Positions 32,548 to 42,156 are shown, numbered from the stretch's first letter. The stretch is DNA of 64,000 bases from Nostoc sp. KVJ20 (GCF_001712795.1 NZ_KV757586.1:1-64000), one strand, 5' to 3'. Numbers and translations are program-made. The notes: generated from the sequence alone by a model not told the origin.

Positions 32548-33672
32548 TTAACGGCTGAACTCTGCTTCTGCCAAGTCAACAAAAGCCTTACCAACAGTTA
32601 CGTAGGGTAGTAGCCCAAATAATTCAAGTTCAGGACTATGAGTAGATAAAGGTAAGCGGATACTACCAATGTCCTTTCGGCAACCAAGAAAAAATAATCG
32701 CCGCCTTAACTGGGGAGTACCAAAATCAGCAGCTAAAAGTACACCGACTGAGATGTTGTAACCTAAATTCGCCATCTTATCCCAAGTTTGCTGGTATACT
32801 GTGCCACCTGCAATACCTTTGAGATTAGATACATTCTCCATAACAAAAAAAGGTGGGTACAAGTGCTCGACAAAACGTAAAAATTCATAAATCATACCAC
32901 CTCGATCATCCTGAAAGCCTTTTTGTTTACCTGCCTGACTAAAGGATTGGCAGGGTGGGCCTCCAAAGACAATATCTGGTTTCTCAACTTCACCAGAAAA
33001 CTTTTGCCATAGACTTAACGGGTTTTCTACAGTAGAAATATCATTTTCCAAAACGCAAATATGGCCACCAAAAAAACCACGCAGTGTTGAACAAGCATCT
33101 GACCAATTATCGAGAGCTACCTTAGTTTCTATACTGCCCGTAAGATAAGCACCAATATCCATACCTCCTGCGCCACTAAATAAGCTGAAAGCTTTGAGGG
33201 AACGATTTTCAAATCCTAACAACTTTGCTTGCTGAACTAAAGATTTAAACACAGCTTCTGCAAGCGGTACAGGTACAGCATTACCTACCTGAAGCTGAGT
33301 ACTTGTTAGGGTTCCCTCAAACTTTATATCGTCAGGAAACCCTTGTAAACGAGCTGCTTCTCGCACAGTAATAAATCGATTTTTATAGGGATGGACGAAC
33401 TTATTGAAAATGTACCCCGTCACTGTTAGTGAGGGTTTATCTGGATCAAGACGAATTATTCTTAAATTTGGCCCACCTTGACGATTTGGATCGTGCTTGA
33501 GATAAAATTTAAAGCTATCGTGCCAAAGTTCTTCAGGCAAATCCTGCATTTTTTGCCCAATTTTTAAGGCATCGATACGCTTTTGTACATCTGAACCAAC
33601 CCGTCTAGCAATGTGATTTGCAACCAATTTGCACGGACTATTAAAATTGGAAATTTTCTGAAATCCAGTCAT
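32548..33672 (-). CDS. DNA (cytosine-5) methyltransferase, circularly permuted
   Basis: 374 residues with every main C5-methyltransferase motif, but in permuted order. The N-terminal part holds the usually C-terminal elements: DPDKPSLTVT, then motif IX TVREAARLQGFPDD (about 102-115) and motif X QVGNAVPVPLAEAVF (about 127-141). Then come SAM-binding motif I FSLFSGAGGMDIG (about 162-174), catalytic motif IV GGPPCQSFSQAG, motif VI ENV and motif VIII QLRRRLFFLG. The protein ends at LPYVTVGKAFVDLAE, just where the target recognition domain normally starts. It methylates cytosine at C5; target unknown. The start overlaps the upstream nuclease-like gene by 32 bp, making a restriction-modification pair. 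Confidence 0.88.
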   Translation of the reverse strand: MTGFQKISNFNSPCKLVANHIARRVGSDVQKRIDALKIGQKMQDLPEELWHDSFKFYLKHDPNRQGGPNLRIIRLDPDKPSLTVTGYIFNKFVHPYKNRFITVREAARLQGFPDDIKFEGTLTSTQLQVGNAVPVPLAEAVFKSLVQQAKLLGFENRSLKAFSLFSGAGGMDIGAYLTGSIETKVALDNWSDACSTLRGFFGGHICVLENDISTVENPLSLWQKFSGEVEKPDIVFGGPPCQSFSQAGKQKGFQDDRGGMIYEFLRFVEHLYPPFFVMENVSNLKGIAGGTVYQQTWDKMANLGYNISVGVLLAADFGTPQLRRRLFFLGCRKDIGSIRLPLSTHSPELELFGLLPYVTVGKAFVDLAEAEFSR

Positions 33673-35005
33673 CTCTCACATGGCTTTGGGTGAAGGTGAT
33701 TATACCATCAAAAAGATTGTAAATCTCTTTTTCCGGTGGCAAATCTGCAATTTTTTTCGCTTTTCCTGTTTCATCTAGCGTCCATATAACATCCTGAAGT
33801 TCGAGCAGGTAATCATTATAGTGACGCACAGCATGAATATTAGACAGCAAAGCAGTTTTTACTGCTATTTGACTATGTTTTGGCTTTCCTGTAGCAGCAA
33901 TTTTTAAGACTTGATAAATTCCTTTTTTAATATCATCAGTTCTGTCCATTCCTACGCTAGATTTACCATCAGAGACGGATTCGTACCCATCACCACTCTT
34001 TCTAACTGGCCAAGTCAAAGGTCTAGGAGTAGGTTGTCCACAAGCATTTGTTAACCAATAAACAGCTTCAGGTATAGTTCCCCTACCGCGTGCTGCTTTA
34101 TTATACGCAGAATAGGCAATATTCCAAAACTGAAAATATCGATAAAACAGTTGATTATCCCGGACAAAACTTCTGCCAATTTGTTCGTATGCCCATGTTG
34201 GAGAACTATGGCTTCCTTTTACTCCTAGATCCACAAGTTCATAGTTCCAGCAATCTCCTTCTAACTTGGGCAAAATTATGTGCAAGTTAGATGATGCCAG
34301 AAATGAATTATCTGTAGGAGAATGCGAACAAGGTATTGGTTCTCCATGTTCTCCCATCTCGGTTTGTACCTCAACCTTCGCTGCTAAAGGAAGTGTTGTC
34401 AATGGTGCGGCTTTTACTTCTGCAAGCAAGACTACACTCTCTTTCTCATCATGAATTATGACGTCAACGGGTTCAGCACCATGATAAATTTTTAAATTCC
34501 TCGAATTAATTTTAAATAAATGTTTTAGAAATACACAGAGCAAACGACTTGTGGTTTTGCCAATAGTTCCAGATGGTAATTTATTTGCCTGATGATAGTA
34601 AAAATTACCTTGTAAAACACATCTTGGACAAGTGTTAGTATATGGGTAAATTAATAGAGGAATATTATTTACTGGACAATAAAGCCATCCTTTATTAGTT
34701 AGTTTTGTATAGTACTCAGCAGCTACAATCAGGTCAAAAGCTGCTGCCAGTGATATACCAGGATTGGTAGCAGTACGTTTGGCATTTTCCAAAGCTTGCT
34801 CAACCAAAATGGAGGTTAATGCTTCTTCATGGGGATTTACTTCCAGAGCTTTAACTCTTCCTAAAAGGCTAACTATCCAATCGGATTTAACTGGTTCAGG
34901 TTGATTACTTTGCACTAGTATTTTAAAGATGCGATGTCTTATCTGCGAGACGCTACGCGTAGCTTGCTTCCCTGTAGTGGTAAGACGTACTATTCGGAGT
35001 CGCAC
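33641..35005 (-). CDS. Putative type II restriction endonuclease
   Basis: 454 residues, no close family recognised. Overlap with a C5 methyltransferase and a PD-(D/E)xK-like segment support a restriction enzyme: VDVIIHDEKES then LAEVKAAPL (Asp, about 14 residues, E-x-K; about 180-200). A possible zinc knuckle lies earlier (YCPVNN...CPRC, about 122-142). The far C-terminal part is helical. The first 25 residues are encoded by a dispersed CTACGCGTAGCTTGC repeat, so the true start may be a GTG near 34915 (VQSNQPEP). The pair is flanked by small repeats, consistent with horizontal gain. Nuclease function is inference. Confidence 0.65.
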   Translation of the reverse strand: MRLRIVRLTTTGKQATRSVSQIRHRIFKILVQSNQPEPVKSDWIVSLLGRVKALEVNPHEEALTSILVEQALENAKRTATNPGISLAAAFDLIVAAEYYTKLTNKGWLYCPVNNIPLLIYPYTNTCPRCVLQGNFYYHQANKLPSGTIGKTTSRLLCVFLKHLFKINSRNLKIYHGAEPVDVIIHDEKESVVLLAEVKAAPLTTLPLAAKVEVQTEMGEHGEPIPCSHSPTDNSFLASSNLHIILPKLEGDCWNYELVDLGVKGSHSSPTWAYEQIGRSFVRDNQLFYRYFQFWNIAYSAYNKAARGRGTIPEAVYWLTNACGQPTPRPLTWPVRKSGDGYESVSDGKSSVGMDRTDDIKKGIYQVLKIAATGKPKHSQIAVKTALLSNIHAVRHYNDYLLELQDVIWTLDETGKAKKIADLPPEKEIYNLFDGIITFTQSHVRDDWISENFQF

Positions 35006-35101
35006 TCATATTACACAACAGCATAACAGCGATCACTTTGCCCGTCGCAAGCGATGTTTACGACGGGCTTTGCCTACGCACTTATCAACAACCACTTTTC
35101 T

Positions 35102-37186
35102 TCAACTCACTGTAATAACTGTTCCTGCACTCTCATTTGCCAATCTATCCACTGCACACACCGCATAGCTTCCTGCTTGTTGGACGGTAGCGAAGGTTGT
35201 ACCAGCAGACAAAATTCGCTGAATTGTCCAAGTATCGCCAGTCAGCCGATAAAGTGTCCAAGAACGAACTGGCTGATTATCACCAGGCTGCCAACTCAGT
35301 TTGCGGTTATTAACTTGTAATCCAGTCGGTGGTGGGGGTGGTGTTGTATCTTGCCAAGACAAAGTTGGCGGTAGCGCAGGTTTGTTATAAAGCAGACTTT
35401 GGAATTTATCAGCAATGCCCTGACTATTTTCCGTCAAAACACCGAGATTAAAGAAGATATTCCCTAATGACAACTGTGCAGCTTGGCTGCGACTAATGAT
35501 CACCTGCTTTTCAATCTCAGCACTCTCTCGACTCTTGTTGCTTGGTTCTGTTAAATTGTTACCAGCATAAACGTGTCTTTGCTTTGTATTTATCTGTGTC
35601 CACCACTTTAGCAACGCCGAATAACTTTGTTGTGGTTGGTCTGTGCGCCAATATAATTGAGGAGCAATATAATCAATCCAGCCTTCTTCTAACCATTTCT
35701 TAGAGTCGGCATACAGCACATTGTAAGCATCCAACCCAGTAATACCAGCGGGTTGTCCGGGGCGATAAATTCCAAAGGGACTAATACCAAATTTTACGTC
35801 GGGTTTGGTTGCTTTAATTCCCTGCCAGAGGCGCTGTACCATTTTGTTAACATTGTCCCGTCGCCAGTCGCCAAGGCTGAGTGTACCACCGGCTGCTTTA
35901 TATGCAGCGTAGGTTTTGTCGTCGGGAAAAGACTGTCCTTCGATGGGATATGGATAGAAATAATCATCTAAGTGAATGCCATCAACATCGTAGCGCTTCA
36001 CTACATCGAGAATTACGTTGTACGCCCTATCCTGAACTATTTTCAGTCCTGGGTCCATCCAGCGTTGAGTTTTCCACAAATAAACGCTTTCTGGATTGGT
36101 AGCTGCTAGGTGGGGACGGACTGTTTTAGCTGGGTCGGTGGAAGTGCTAGCGCGGTAAGGGTTGAACCAAGCATGAACTTCAATATTGCGCTTGTGACAT
36201 TCTGCGATCGCAAACGCTAAAGGATCATAAAATGGTTCTGGTACTTTCCCCTGAGTTCCGGTAAGCCAAGCACTCCAAGGCTCTAATTGAGATTCATATA
36301 AAGCGTCTCCTTCCGGTCGCACCTGGAAAATCAGGGCATTGAAGTTCAGCGCTTGTAATTTAATCGCAATTTCGGTGAGTTCAGCTTTTTGTTGGGCAAC
36401 AGAAAGTCCGGCTTTGGAAGGCCAATCACCATTCCACACAGATACTAACCATGCCCCCCGGAACTCCCGACTATGATTTACTCTAACGCTACCGATAGGT
36501 GTGGGGTTTGGCGTTGGTGTTGGTGTTGGGGTTGGTGTTGGCGTTGGAGTCGGTATTGGTGTAGGTGTGATTATTGGCGGCTGCACTAAGTAACTAGAGG
36601 CAATTTTTTCAGCCTGACCTAAATACACCAAAGCTTGATAAATAATCACTGCCACATCTGCACGGGTGGCTGCGATATTGGGACTGAGTAATTTCAGATT
36701 TGGGAAACTAACCACCAATCCGGCACTAGTGGCAATAGCTACGTGATTTCTACCATAGCCAGGAATCTGAACAGAATCTTGATAAATTTGTGGGAGTGCT
36801 GAGAGGAGGTCAGGTTTTACTTTGGTGGCAATTTCTAGACCAGCTACCAAGGAAACTAATACTTCTACTCTAGTAATTCGGTTAGCGGGACGGTAACTTT
36901 TATCAGGAAACCCACTAATAAATGCTTTTTCGTAAGCTGTTTGAATGGCGGCGGCGGCCCAATAACTAGTGGGTACATCAACAAAGGGGACATACTGCCG
37001 CTTCTTGGCAACTGTGGGAAATGCCTTGGCGATGATGGCGGCAAATTCAGCGCGGGTGAGTGAGTTATCGGGGCGATAGGTGCCGTTAGGCAACCCACTG
37101 ACAATACCACGTTGGGCTAAGGCTGTAATAAACAAGCGTGCCCAATGGTTTTGAATATCCGAGAAGGGAGTAGCAATAGATACCAT
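35102..37186 (-). CDS. SLH-domain protein with GHL10 glycoside hydrolase-like domain
   Basis: 694 residues. Three SLH repeats (about 8-60, 68-125, 130-190; each with F/W, TRAEFAAII-like helix) should anchor it to the peptidoglycan or cell-wall polysaccharide. A Pro-Thr linker (about 205-232) follows. The main domain (about 240-590) is GHL10/DUF187: REFRGAWLVSVWNGDWPSK, NALIFQVRPEGDALY, DVDGIHLDDYFYPYPIEG, GWIDYIAPQLYW. A small beta domain (about 610-690) ends it. No ordinary signal peptide is seen at this start. GHL10 proteins are presumed to act on wall or sheath polysaccharide; the substrate is unproven. Confidence 0.92.
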   Translation of the reverse strand: MVSIATPFSDIQNHWARLFITALAQRGIVSGLPNGTYRPDNSLTRAEFAAIIAKAFPTVAKKRQYVPFVDVPTSYWAAAAIQTAYEKAFISGFPDKSYRPANRITRVEVLVSLVAGLEIATKVKPDLLSALPQIYQDSVQIPGYGRNHVAIATSAGLVVSFPNLKLLSPNIAATRADVAVIIYQALVYLGQAEKIASSYLVQPPIITPTPIPTPTPTPTPTPTPTPNPTPIGSVRVNHSREFRGAWLVSVWNGDWPSKAGLSVAQQKAELTEIAIKLQALNFNALIFQVRPEGDALYESQLEPWSAWLTGTQGKVPEPFYDPLAFAIAECHKRNIEVHAWFNPYRASTSTDPAKTVRPHLAATNPESVYLWKTQRWMDPGLKIVQDRAYNVILDVVKRYDVDGIHLDDYFYPYPIEGQSFPDDKTYAAYKAAGGTLSLGDWRRDNVNKMVQRLWQGIKATKPDVKFGISPFGIYRPGQPAGITGLDAYNVLYADSKKWLEEGWIDYIAPQLYWRTDQPQQSYSALLKWWTQINTKQRHVYAGNNLTEPSNKSRESAEIEKQVIISRSQAAQLSLGNIFFNLGVLTENSQGIADKFQSLLYNKPALPPTLSWQDTTPPPPPTGLQVNNRKLSWQPGDNQPVRSWTLYRLTGDTWTIQRILSAGTTFATVQQAGSYAVCAVDRLANESAGTVITVS

Positions 37187-37341
37187 TGTTGATTGCAGCT
37201 AGCTGGCCTGGATTTTGATTTCCTTAGTTAATTTAGCAATATGAAGGCGATCGCTGCTGCAATCTCGTTGTAAACTTTGACTATTGAAGTTTGGGATAGG
37301 GCATTGGTAATTAGTTTTCCCCATTCCCCATTCCCCATCTA

Positions 37342-37914
37342 CTAAGTAGCATTTGTGGCTTCGTTAGTAGGATTCGAGGTAGAACGCGCATTCAACGCCA
37401 ACATCACGCGTGAAATGCCAGTAAAAAGAATACTGACACCAACTAGTGTGCCAAGAAGCCAAGGCGCATTGAAGGGCCACTGAAACCAAATCATTCCACC
37501 TAATACCAGTGTGATGATGCCATCAGCTAGTATCCACGTCCAGTTATCTTGCGGACGTAACTGGAATGCCAGAATTAACTCGAATGTGCCTTCAGTCAGC
37601 AAAAAGCTGCCAAGCAACAGAGTGAGTGTAAGCACGCCTGTATAAGGATAAACAAATAGCATTATGCCCGTTGCAATATAGAGTGCGCTCAACAAAATTT
37701 TCCAAATGAAACCTCCGCGATCGCGGGTTTGAGTGGCGTACACTAGTTTTGTAAATCCTGCGAAAATCAAAATCACTGCAATCCAAGTCTCGGCGAATAT
37801 CGTTGAGATATTTGGCACTGCGATCGCAATAGCCCCGACAATACTCAGAAGAACACCAGTTATCAGCGCTCCATTAACATTCTTGTTAATATCTCTAGAA
37901 ACGTTGGTTGTCAT
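37342..37914 (-). CDS. HdeD family membrane protein (DUF308)
   Basis: 190 residues with six hydrophobic helices in three pairs, each of the DUF308 repeat kind (GVLLSIVGAIAIAVPNIST; FAGFTKLVYATQTRDRGGF; GSFLLTEGTFELILAFQLRP; GMIWFQWPFNAPWLLGTLVG). HdeD is an inner-membrane protein linked to acid and high-density stress in enterobacteria. In cyanobacteria its role is not established. A stress-response neighbourhood is suggested by the nearby PNPOx-like stress protein, but they are not in one operon. The C-terminus is a Ser/Thr/Asn tail. Confidence 0.88.
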   Translation of the reverse strand: MTTNVSRDINKNVNGALITGVLLSIVGAIAIAVPNISTIFAETWIAVILIFAGFTKLVYATQTRDRGGFIWKILLSALYIATGIMLFVYPYTGVLTLTLLLGSFLLTEGTFELILAFQLRPQDNWTWILADGIITLVLGGMIWFQWPFNAPWLLGTLVGVSILFTGISRVMLALNARSTSNPTNEATNAT

Positions 37915-38117
37915 ATAAAGTTTTCCCTAACTCTACAATTACGTTAGGGAATTTCTCAGTCACATAATAGAGCCTTAAGATAGACTCATCGGTATTAAAT
38001 TTCAGCAGTAACTAGTACAGCACGGCGTAAATAAACCACCCATTCCCAATCAACAAAACCCTTACGCTGTCTTCATTTTTAATTTTTAATTTTTAATTCC
38101 GCCTTGCGGTACTAGCC

Positions 38118-38669
38118 TCAGAAAAGTTTTGCAAGATTGCTTAGGCGTTCATAAACGGGGATGAGACGATCTCCTTCAAGTTCAACAGAAGTACTTGGAT
38201 AATTCTGAATGGCTCCAAGCAGTGTAACTTCACCATTTTGTTTAATAGATTCACTTAAAGCGTTTCGCAGCGCTTCCTGATCTAGTTCTCCTTCGGTAGG
38301 ACGAATTACCTCACCAATTTGGTTAACTAAAACTGGCCCCGCCCAGCTAGACAGTAAGCTATTTAAAAAGGAAGGATCGGCTTTTATCGAAGCTTTAAGT
38401 GCCTTACGAGCTACAGCTGGATCTTGTTGCGCTGCTTGTAAATAGGCTTTTAATGTCGGGGTAGTTTTGCCGGTTTCTGTAAACTGAGTTAACTCTTGAA
38501 CAGATATTTGCCCCTGAAAAGTACCATATTTTAAAATAACTTGCTCCGCAGCATTCGCATTAGTACTTGAGAGGAGAACAATAGCACCTAGACCTAAAGC
38601 TACTGTTTGAGTGAGCAACTTAGCAAATTTCCGGTTTTTTAATCGATTGAAAAATTGATTAATCTGCAT
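38118..38669 (-). CDS. DUF1400 domain exported protein
   Basis: About 183 residues from ATG 38669 (an upstream ATG at 38738 would add 23 residues in front of a proper signal peptide, which I reject). Signal peptide about 1-40, cleaved near NANA. The mature part fits DUF1400: EQVILKYGTFQGQISVQELT, QFTETGKTTPTLKAYLQAA, LSSWAGPVLVNQIGEVI. In most cyanobacterial proteins DUF1400 precedes an alpha/beta hydrolase. Here it stands alone, with no hydrolase after it. Function unknown; periplasmic location predicted. Confidence 0.8.
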   Translation of the reverse strand: MQINQFFNRLKNRKFAKLLTQTVALGLGAIVLLSSTNANAAEQVILKYGTFQGQISVQELTQFTETGKTTPTLKAYLQAAQQDPAVARKALKASIKADPSFLNSLLSSWAGPVLVNQIGEVIRPTEGELDQEALRNALSESIKQNGEVTLLGAIQNYPSTSVELEGDRLIPVYERLSNLAKLF

Positions 38670-38762
38670 TTTATCGAAGTTTCTAATAGTGCGGGGTGTA
38701 CATAGGCATAAAATGCCCAAAGGTAGTATTTCTAACAAAAATTTTACTACAGATACATGATT

Positions 38763-38786
38763 AGGGGCTTACATTTGTACGCCCCT
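38763..38786. terminator. Near-perfect 24-bp palindrome
   Basis: AGGGGC and GCCCCT flank TTACATTTGTAC, itself almost self-complementary. Located in the gap between two minus-strand genes. It may end the 38853 transcript or be a small repeat. Confidence 0.4.
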
Positions 38787-38852
38787 ATAGCCAATTTATT
38801 TGTTGCAAAAATTTTGGAAAATAGTCTTATCAAGCCTTGCCATTAGGCGAAA

Positions 38853-39044
38853 CTAATGAGGTAGTATTGATTTATCTTCATCTAAAGTTGGGGCAGGTAT
38901 GCCTAAATGCTTCCTTGCAGATTCTTCAGCTAGCTTTCGGTCTTGCTCATTATCGAACTGACTTTCATCTAACAAATGAGGGTTTTTTACCGCTTCATCT
39001 CGGCTTGGTTTATAGCCATTTTTCCACCTGTATTTCCAATCCAT
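38853..39044 (-). CDS. Small charged hypothetical protein
   Basis: 63 residues, very hydrophilic: MDWKYRWKNGYKPSRDEAVK, then FDNEQDRKLAEESARKHLG and an acidic end. No hydrophobic core, probably partly disordered or helical. No family recognised. Codon and amino-acid usage look like a real gene, and the competing plus-strand frame (38837-39046) looks less protein-like. Confidence 0.5.
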   Translation of the reverse strand: MDWKYRWKNGYKPSRDEAVKNPHLLDESQFDNEQDRKLAEESARKHLGIPAPTLDEDKSILPH

Positions 39045-39486
39045 AATTTGAAAGGCAGATATACTGCGATTTGATTGTCTAGGTTCTTTATTATCTTATG
39101 TGCTTAATGAAAAATGATACTCCTGCTATAGGTTGAAGAGACTCATTCATAAGGTACAAATCTAACATAAAATTTCACAGTCCCAGAATTTGTTTGCCAG
39201 AATTTGTTTGAGTTTATATTTTTATTCAAAAACCCATAGACGATCGCAGCACTAAATTTGTTCCAAATACTATCTCTATAATTGATGCATAAACAAAATA
39301 GTGGCTCTCAAGCAATATGTCTAGAGATATAACTAAAATAGCTGATTTTATGAGAACTACACCTCTAGGCTCACGCAATTGAAACAAAAAAGCTTAATAC
39401 TAAAAAATAGCCTTGCCAGCCTTAAATCTAGTTGTAATTAAGGAATTGCAGTCTAGAAAAAGTAAATAGAGAAAAAACTACAACCA
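39045..39486. other. 440-bp gap, nothing recognised
   Basis: A+T-rich region between divergent genes. One repeated word (CAGAATTTGTTTG twice at 39183-39208). No RNA gene, hairpin or confident promoter was seen. Confidence 0.35.
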
Positions 39487-39930
39487 ATGACAACTTCTAC
39501 AGATCGCAACCAACAAATTACAAAATTGCATGAACTAATTAAAGATATTGATTATGGTATGTTTACCACAGTCGATGATGATGGAAGCTTGCATAGTTAC
39601 CCGATGTCCAGGAGTGGCGAGATTAATTCTGATGCTACACTCTGGTTTTTTACCTATGCCGCTTCTCATAAGGTAACTGAGATTGAACATCATCCACAGG
39701 TCAATGTCAGCTTTTCGTCACCCAGTCCGCAGCGTTTCGTTTCTATTTCAGGTACAGCACAGCTTGTGACAGACCGCAACAAGATGCAAGAGCTATGGAA
39801 GCCGGAACTTCAAACCTGGTTTCCAAAAGGACTGGACGAAGCCGATATTGCTTTGCTCAAGGTGAATATTAATCAGGTTAATTATTGGGATAGTGTATCG
39901 AGTTTTAAGCCACAAACAATTAGTTTTTAA
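39487..39930 (+). CDS. Pyridoxamine-phosphate-oxidase-fold general stress protein
   Basis: 147 residues, split-barrel flavin-binding fold of the GSP26/PNPOx-like group. Signature parts: LHELIKDIDYGMFTTVDDDG, SYPMSRSGEINSDATLWFFT, HHPQVNVSFSSPSPQRFVSISGTA, and W at the dimer edge. Such proteins bind FMN or related cofactors as dimers; the reaction is usually unknown and they are induced by general stress in Bacillus. Cytoplasmic, complete. A strong terminator follows at 40052-40086. Confidence 0.9.
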   Translation: MTTSTDRNQQITKLHELIKDIDYGMFTTVDDDGSLHSYPMSRSGEINSDATLWFFTYAASHKVTEIEHHPQVNVSFSSPSPQRFVSISGTAQLVTDRNKMQELWKPELQTWFPKGLDEADIALLKVNINQVNYWDSVSSFKPQTISF

Positions 39931-40051
39931 CACCATCACGCCTTTAAGATATGTAATTGTGGGATGAAATTGGCAAAGATTGAGTATTTTTGATTGCAAA
40001 AAGTCATAGCGATCGCCTTAAGAAAAGCGATCGCTCAATTTATTTTTATTT

Positions 40052-40086
40052 AAAAAGGCTACAAAATCTATCTTGTAGCCTTTTTT
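40052..40086 (+). terminator. Rho-independent terminator
   Basis: AAAAAGGCTACAA, an 8-nt loop and TTGTAGCCTTTTTT form a strong stem with a T-run, 120 bp after the stress protein gene. A HIP1-containing inverted pair (GCGATCGC twice, 40010-40034) lies just before it. Confidence 0.85.
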
Positions 40087-40149
40087 AGGCATTTTTTATT
40101 TGGAAGTCTCTTGCAGTTATGATCACTAATAAGGAATCGCTTTTGCTTT

Positions 40150-40785
40150 ATGGAACATAATATAGTTTTGCATAAAATCGCAGTGTTTTTAAACACAGAG
40201 AGACGCAGAGTGCTTTTGAATTATTGCGGGCAAAAATTCTTACCTCGCATCTTGGTACGTGCTGCTGTGCGAGTAGTAGTAATGATTTGTCTAACAGCAG
40301 GAGTGTTGGGCATTTTGGGAAGTACTGCTCCTGTGAGTTATGCTCAACTAGTAAGTACTACTACGCATATCCAGGATAAACAGACACCATTAAAATCAGC
40401 AGCGCTCAATGCCACTGTATATCACAGTCCTGATTGTAACTGTTGTGGCGGGTGGATTGATCACTTAAGGGCACAGGGTTTTAAAATCACAGATTTTTCT
40501 ACACCTAACATCGAAACAGTCAAACAAAAGTACAACGTGCCGGATAACTTGTCATCTTGCCACACAGCAATTGTTAATGGATATGTGATCGAAGGACACG
40601 TCCCAGCAGACGACATCAAACGTCTGCTTCAAGAAAAGCCAAATATTGCTGGTTTATCTGTTCCTCAAATGCCTGTAGGTACTCCTGGGATGGAGATGGG
40701 GAATCGAAAAGATCCGTTTTCTGTGTTTTCCTTTGATCGCAAGGACTCAGTTGCAGTATTTAATAAGTATGGTGCTGAGTCTTGA
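40150..40785 (+). CDS. DUF411 metal-binding exported protein
   Basis: 211 residues. A long basic N-terminus precedes a membrane/signal segment (about 38-62, VVVMICLTAGVLGILG) and a cleavage-like SYAQ site. The DUF411 domain (about 95-190) shows TVYHSPDCNCCGGWIDHLRA, with the C-x-C-C metal site, LSSCHTAIVNGYVIEGHVP and the methionine-rich PQMPVGTPGMEMG loop. DUF411 proteins bind copper and are found with copper-resistance systems. Here no other copper gene is adjacent. Internal ATGs (40281) could give a shorter signal peptide. Periplasmic location predicted. Confidence 0.88.
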   Translation: MEHNIVLHKIAVFLNTERRRVLLNYCGQKFLPRILVRAAVRVVVMICLTAGVLGILGSTAPVSYAQLVSTTTHIQDKQTPLKSAALNATVYHSPDCNCCGGWIDHLRAQGFKITDFSTPNIETVKQKYNVPDNLSSCHTAIVNGYVIEGHVPADDIKRLLQEKPNIAGLSVPQMPVGTPGMEMGNRKDPFSVFSFDRKDSVAVFNKYGAES

Positions 40786-40844
40786 GTGAGTTACGAGTGT
40801 TGTTAGCGGTAGCGGAGCCAACAGCACTTGTAATTCAGCACTGT

Positions 40845-41813
40845 TCATCGTTTGGAACCAGATTTGATCAACTGCGACAAATGATTTAACCATCTTTCAA
40901 ACCAGAAGACAGATGCGAAAGTTGCAACATTTTGAGAAAGAAGTTCAATTGCATGATTGCAATCTTGCAGACTTTCATCAAGTCCCATTACATGATATAT
41001 TTCACGAGCATTGCAAAAGGCATTGAGCGCTTCTGATTCTCGATTAATTTTTTCTAACACCAAACCCAAATTAAACCAGGCGTTTGCTTCCCCATTTTGG
41101 TCATTGAGATCCCTTTTAATCTCTAATGATTGTTGATAAAACTCAAACGCTCTTTGGTATTCTCCCAAAGCTTTATAAGCACTGCCCAAACCACTCAAGG
41201 CCATAGCTTGGCTATTATTATCGCTAATGAATTTTGCCAGCCCTAACCATTGCTGGTAAAACTCAATTGCCAGTTGGTAATTCCCTAATGATTCATAAGT
41301 ATTGCCCAAACTTCCCAGGCTTATGCATTCTCCAGTCCAATCGCCAATTTTCTTGGTTATACCCAACCACTGCTCATAGAACTCTATCGCTTGCTCATAC
41401 TTACCCAGGTATTCATAAGTATTTCCCAAACTTCCCAAGCAAATACCTTCCCCAGTGCGATCGCCTATTTTCCTGGTGATACTCAACCACTGGTGATAAA
41501 ATTCAATCGCTCGCTGGTATTTTCCCAGTGATTGGTAAGCGTTACCCAACCCAGATAAAGATTTGGCTTCCCCGAATTGATCGCCTATTTCTCTCGTTAT
41601 ATCCAACCACTGCTGATAAAACTCAATTGCCAGATGGTACTCGCCTCGTGAGTAGTAAGCATTGCCCAAACTTGCTAAAGAAATGACTTCTTTATTGCGT
41701 TGGCTTTGCCCGCAGTAGGCATCGCCTGTTTCTCTAGCTTTTTCTAAGCACTGTTCTTCAAACTCAATAGACTCAATGTTATTTAGGCTCCCGGATCTAA
41801 TTACTTCTGTCAT
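40845..41813 (-). CDS. Tetratricopeptide repeat protein
   Basis: 322 residues built of about seven 40-residue TPR units, each like SLGNAYxSLGxYQxAIEFYxQWL then an I-T-x-x-IGDxxGE turn. They form a solenoid for protein-protein binding. The longer 40-residue unit resembles the LGN/Rapsyn-type (TPR_12). No signal peptide, enzymatic domain or membrane segment, so a cytoplasmic scaffold is likely. DNA of the repeats is nearly periodic at 120 bp, so unit number may vary between strains. Partner unknown. Confidence 0.9.
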   Translation of the reverse strand: MTEVIRSGSLNNIESIEFEEQCLEKARETGDAYCGQSQRNKEVISLASLGNAYYSRGEYHLAIEFYQQWLDITREIGDQFGEAKSLSGLGNAYQSLGKYQRAIEFYHQWLSITRKIGDRTGEGICLGSLGNTYEYLGKYEQAIEFYEQWLGITKKIGDWTGECISLGSLGNTYESLGNYQLAIEFYQQWLGLAKFISDNNSQAMALSGLGSAYKALGEYQRAFEFYQQSLEIKRDLNDQNGEANAWFNLGLVLEKINRESEALNAFCNAREIYHVMGLDESLQDCNHAIELLSQNVATFASVFWFERWLNHLSQLIKSGSKR

Positions 41814-42156
41814 TTTCTATAGAAAACAAAATTTTTGGTTAATTAAGCTGTCGATTATACAATTTTCTGTGACTTCAGCACAGGATCAGTGCAACTTATG
41901 GATACAACTTCTCTCAAAATCTAGAAATTGTTCTTCAAAAACTTTCTTTTATACACAGCCCTAACTGTGTATAAAAGAATTTTATTTATCGAACAGAATA
42001 AAGGCGTCAGTCGTCAGAATGGGCTAAACCTTAGCTATCCGCTAACAGCAATATTTTCTGTATGAACTGGCGGTGCTTCGCAGCGTAAAGCCTTCTCTTT
42101 CAGAGACGCTAACGCGAACGGCATGGCTTCGCTTAGAGCGACGCAGGAGCGTCTAA

